This document shows positions 5,224 to 5,932 of a stretch of DNA of 5,932 nt, piece by piece. Source of the stretch: Verrucomicrobiia bacterium (GTDB lineage: Bacteria > Verrucomicrobiota > Verrucomicrobiia > Limisphaerales > DTLC01). Position 1 is the stretch's first letter, and each line of letters opens with the position of its first letter. The position numbers and the translations under genes are program-made. The notes below the pieces were generated by a model, which saw nothing but the letters and a program-made list of their open reading frames with translations, made no database searches and had not been told where the DNA came from. The DNA lies in the NCBI GenBank assembly GCA_025061935.1, contig JANWZY010000009.1, positions 1 through 5,932 of the forward strand. Direction: 5' to 3'.

Positions 5224-5932
5224 ATGAAAACGACCGGTTTATCCGAGCTAGGGCGGCGGCTCGGCCCGCCACCTATCTCCTGGCTGATGGAGCTTGCGTT
5301 GACCCGGCCGCGGTTGATCTCGCTCGCAGCTGGTTTCACCGATACGGAAACTTTGCCCGCGGACGGGTGCCGGCGCATGATGAACCGGTTGCTGCTGTCG
5401 CGTGTTCAAGCCAGTCAGGCTTTGCAGTACGGCGCGACGCAAGGCGACCGCGTGCTGCGGGAGTTGACTGCGGCCGATATAGCCGTGCTGGACGGCGCGG
5501 CGCGCCCGCACAAGACGCACTCGCCCGACCGCATACTTATCACGAATGGCTCGCAGCAATTGTTGTATCTGGTGGTCGAGGCGCTGTGCGACCCGGGCGA
5601 CATCGTGCTTGTGGAAGACCCGACTTACTTCGTTTTTCTGGGTATTTTGGCTGCGCGCGGGGTGAACAGCCGCGGCATCCGGCTTAACCACGACGGGGTT
5701 GATATTGCTCATTTGGAGGAAGTGATGGCCGCGCTTAAACGTGCGCGGCAGTTGCACCGGGTGAAACTGGTGTACTTGGTGACCTACTACCAGAACCCGA
5801 CAGGCGTAACAACCAGCTTCGAGAAGAAAGTTCAAGTGCTCGAGGTACTGCGCCGGTACGAGAAAGCTGCCGGGCACCCGATCTATTTGCTCGAAGACGC
5901 TGCGTACCGCGAGCTGCGATTCAGGGGCAGCG
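5224..5932 (+). CDS. PLP-dependent aminotransferase, fold type I (LysN / MocR-type aminotransferase domain), 3' end outside window
   Basis: It is a class I/II aminotransferase that moves an amino group between an amino acid and a 2-oxo acid using pyridoxal phosphate. The visible 236 residues match the group holding 2-aminoadipate aminotransferase (LysN) and the catalytic domain of MocR regulators. Blocks seen are SLAAGFTDTETLPAD (33-47), LQYGATQGDRVLRE (67-80), ITNGSQQLLYLV (106-117), DPGDIVLVEDPTYFVFL (123-139), YYQNPTGVTTS (188-198, with N191 near the PLP ring) and LLEDAAYRELRF (222-233, with D225 for the PLP pyridine nitrogen). The Schiff-base lysine should lie beyond the right edge. The protein starts directly with the aminotransferase N-terminal arm, with no DNA-binding domain, so it is an enzyme rather than a MocR regulator. 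The ATG at 5224 has only a weak GGG just before it. The true substrate cannot be assigned; aromatic, branched-chain or aminoadipate substrates are all known in this group. Confidence 0.93.
   Translation, partial: MKTTGLSELGRRLGPPPISWLMELALTRPRLISLAAGFTDTETLPADGCRRMMNRLLLSRVQASQALQYGATQGDRVLRELTAADIAVLDGAARPHKTHSPDRILITNGSQQLLYLVVEALCDPGDIVLVEDPTYFVFLGILAARGVNSRGIRLNHDGVDIAHLEEVMAALKRARQLHRVKLVYLVTYYQNPTGVTTSFEKKVQVLEVLRRYEKAAGHPIYLLEDAAYRELRFRGS

Noticed and set aside
5248..5877. 209-codon minus-strand open frame
   Set aside because: It is antisense to the aminotransferase, whose family motifs run throughout; the His/Gln/Arg-rich product has no recognisable fold.

Overview
The window reads as ordinary bacterial chromosome, densely coding and GC-rich, with seven genes. 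The organism is probably a member of the Verrucomicrobiota or a related PVC lineage. This is inferred from three things: many GTG starts and weak Shine-Dalgarno sequences, an uncharacterised four-cysteine protein directly before RNase III, and the general look of the proteins. No rRNA or other marker gene confirms it. I see no tRNA, rRNA, CRISPR array, insertion sequence or phage gene.

Left part (1-2734) is a sugar-nucleotide and surface-polysaccharide block. Two genes run on the minus strand: a glucose-1-phosphate cytidylyltransferase (rfbF-like, 785-1582) and, downstream of it, an extended short-chain dehydrogenase/epimerase cut by the left window edge (1-663). Diverging from them across a 180-base spacer is a family 2 glycosyltransferase (1763-2734, plus strand). 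Together they suggest CDP-sugar formation and glycan assembly. The CDP-glucose 4,6-dehydratase that usually follows the cytidylyltransferase is not in view.

Middle part (2832-5072) is a plus-strand, probably co-transcribed trio: a small four-cysteine protein of unknown function, ribonuclease III (rnc) and an alpha/beta hydrolase, with gaps of 11 and 34 bases. A strong GC-rich hairpin right after the hydrolase stop codon may end the transcript.

Right part (5224-5932) holds the first 236 codons of a fold-type I PLP aminotransferase related to the LysN / MocR-aminotransferase group, cut by the right edge. Its 151-base upstream region has a curious set of short inverted and direct repeats.

By eye, base composition becomes more GC-rich from about 2830 onward. 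This fits a more variable polysaccharide cluster next to housekeeping genes. I found no clear evidence of an undescribed system. The best candidates for a second look are the four-cysteine protein tied to rnc, the CDP-sugar gene pair, and the repeat-bearing leader before the aminotransferase.
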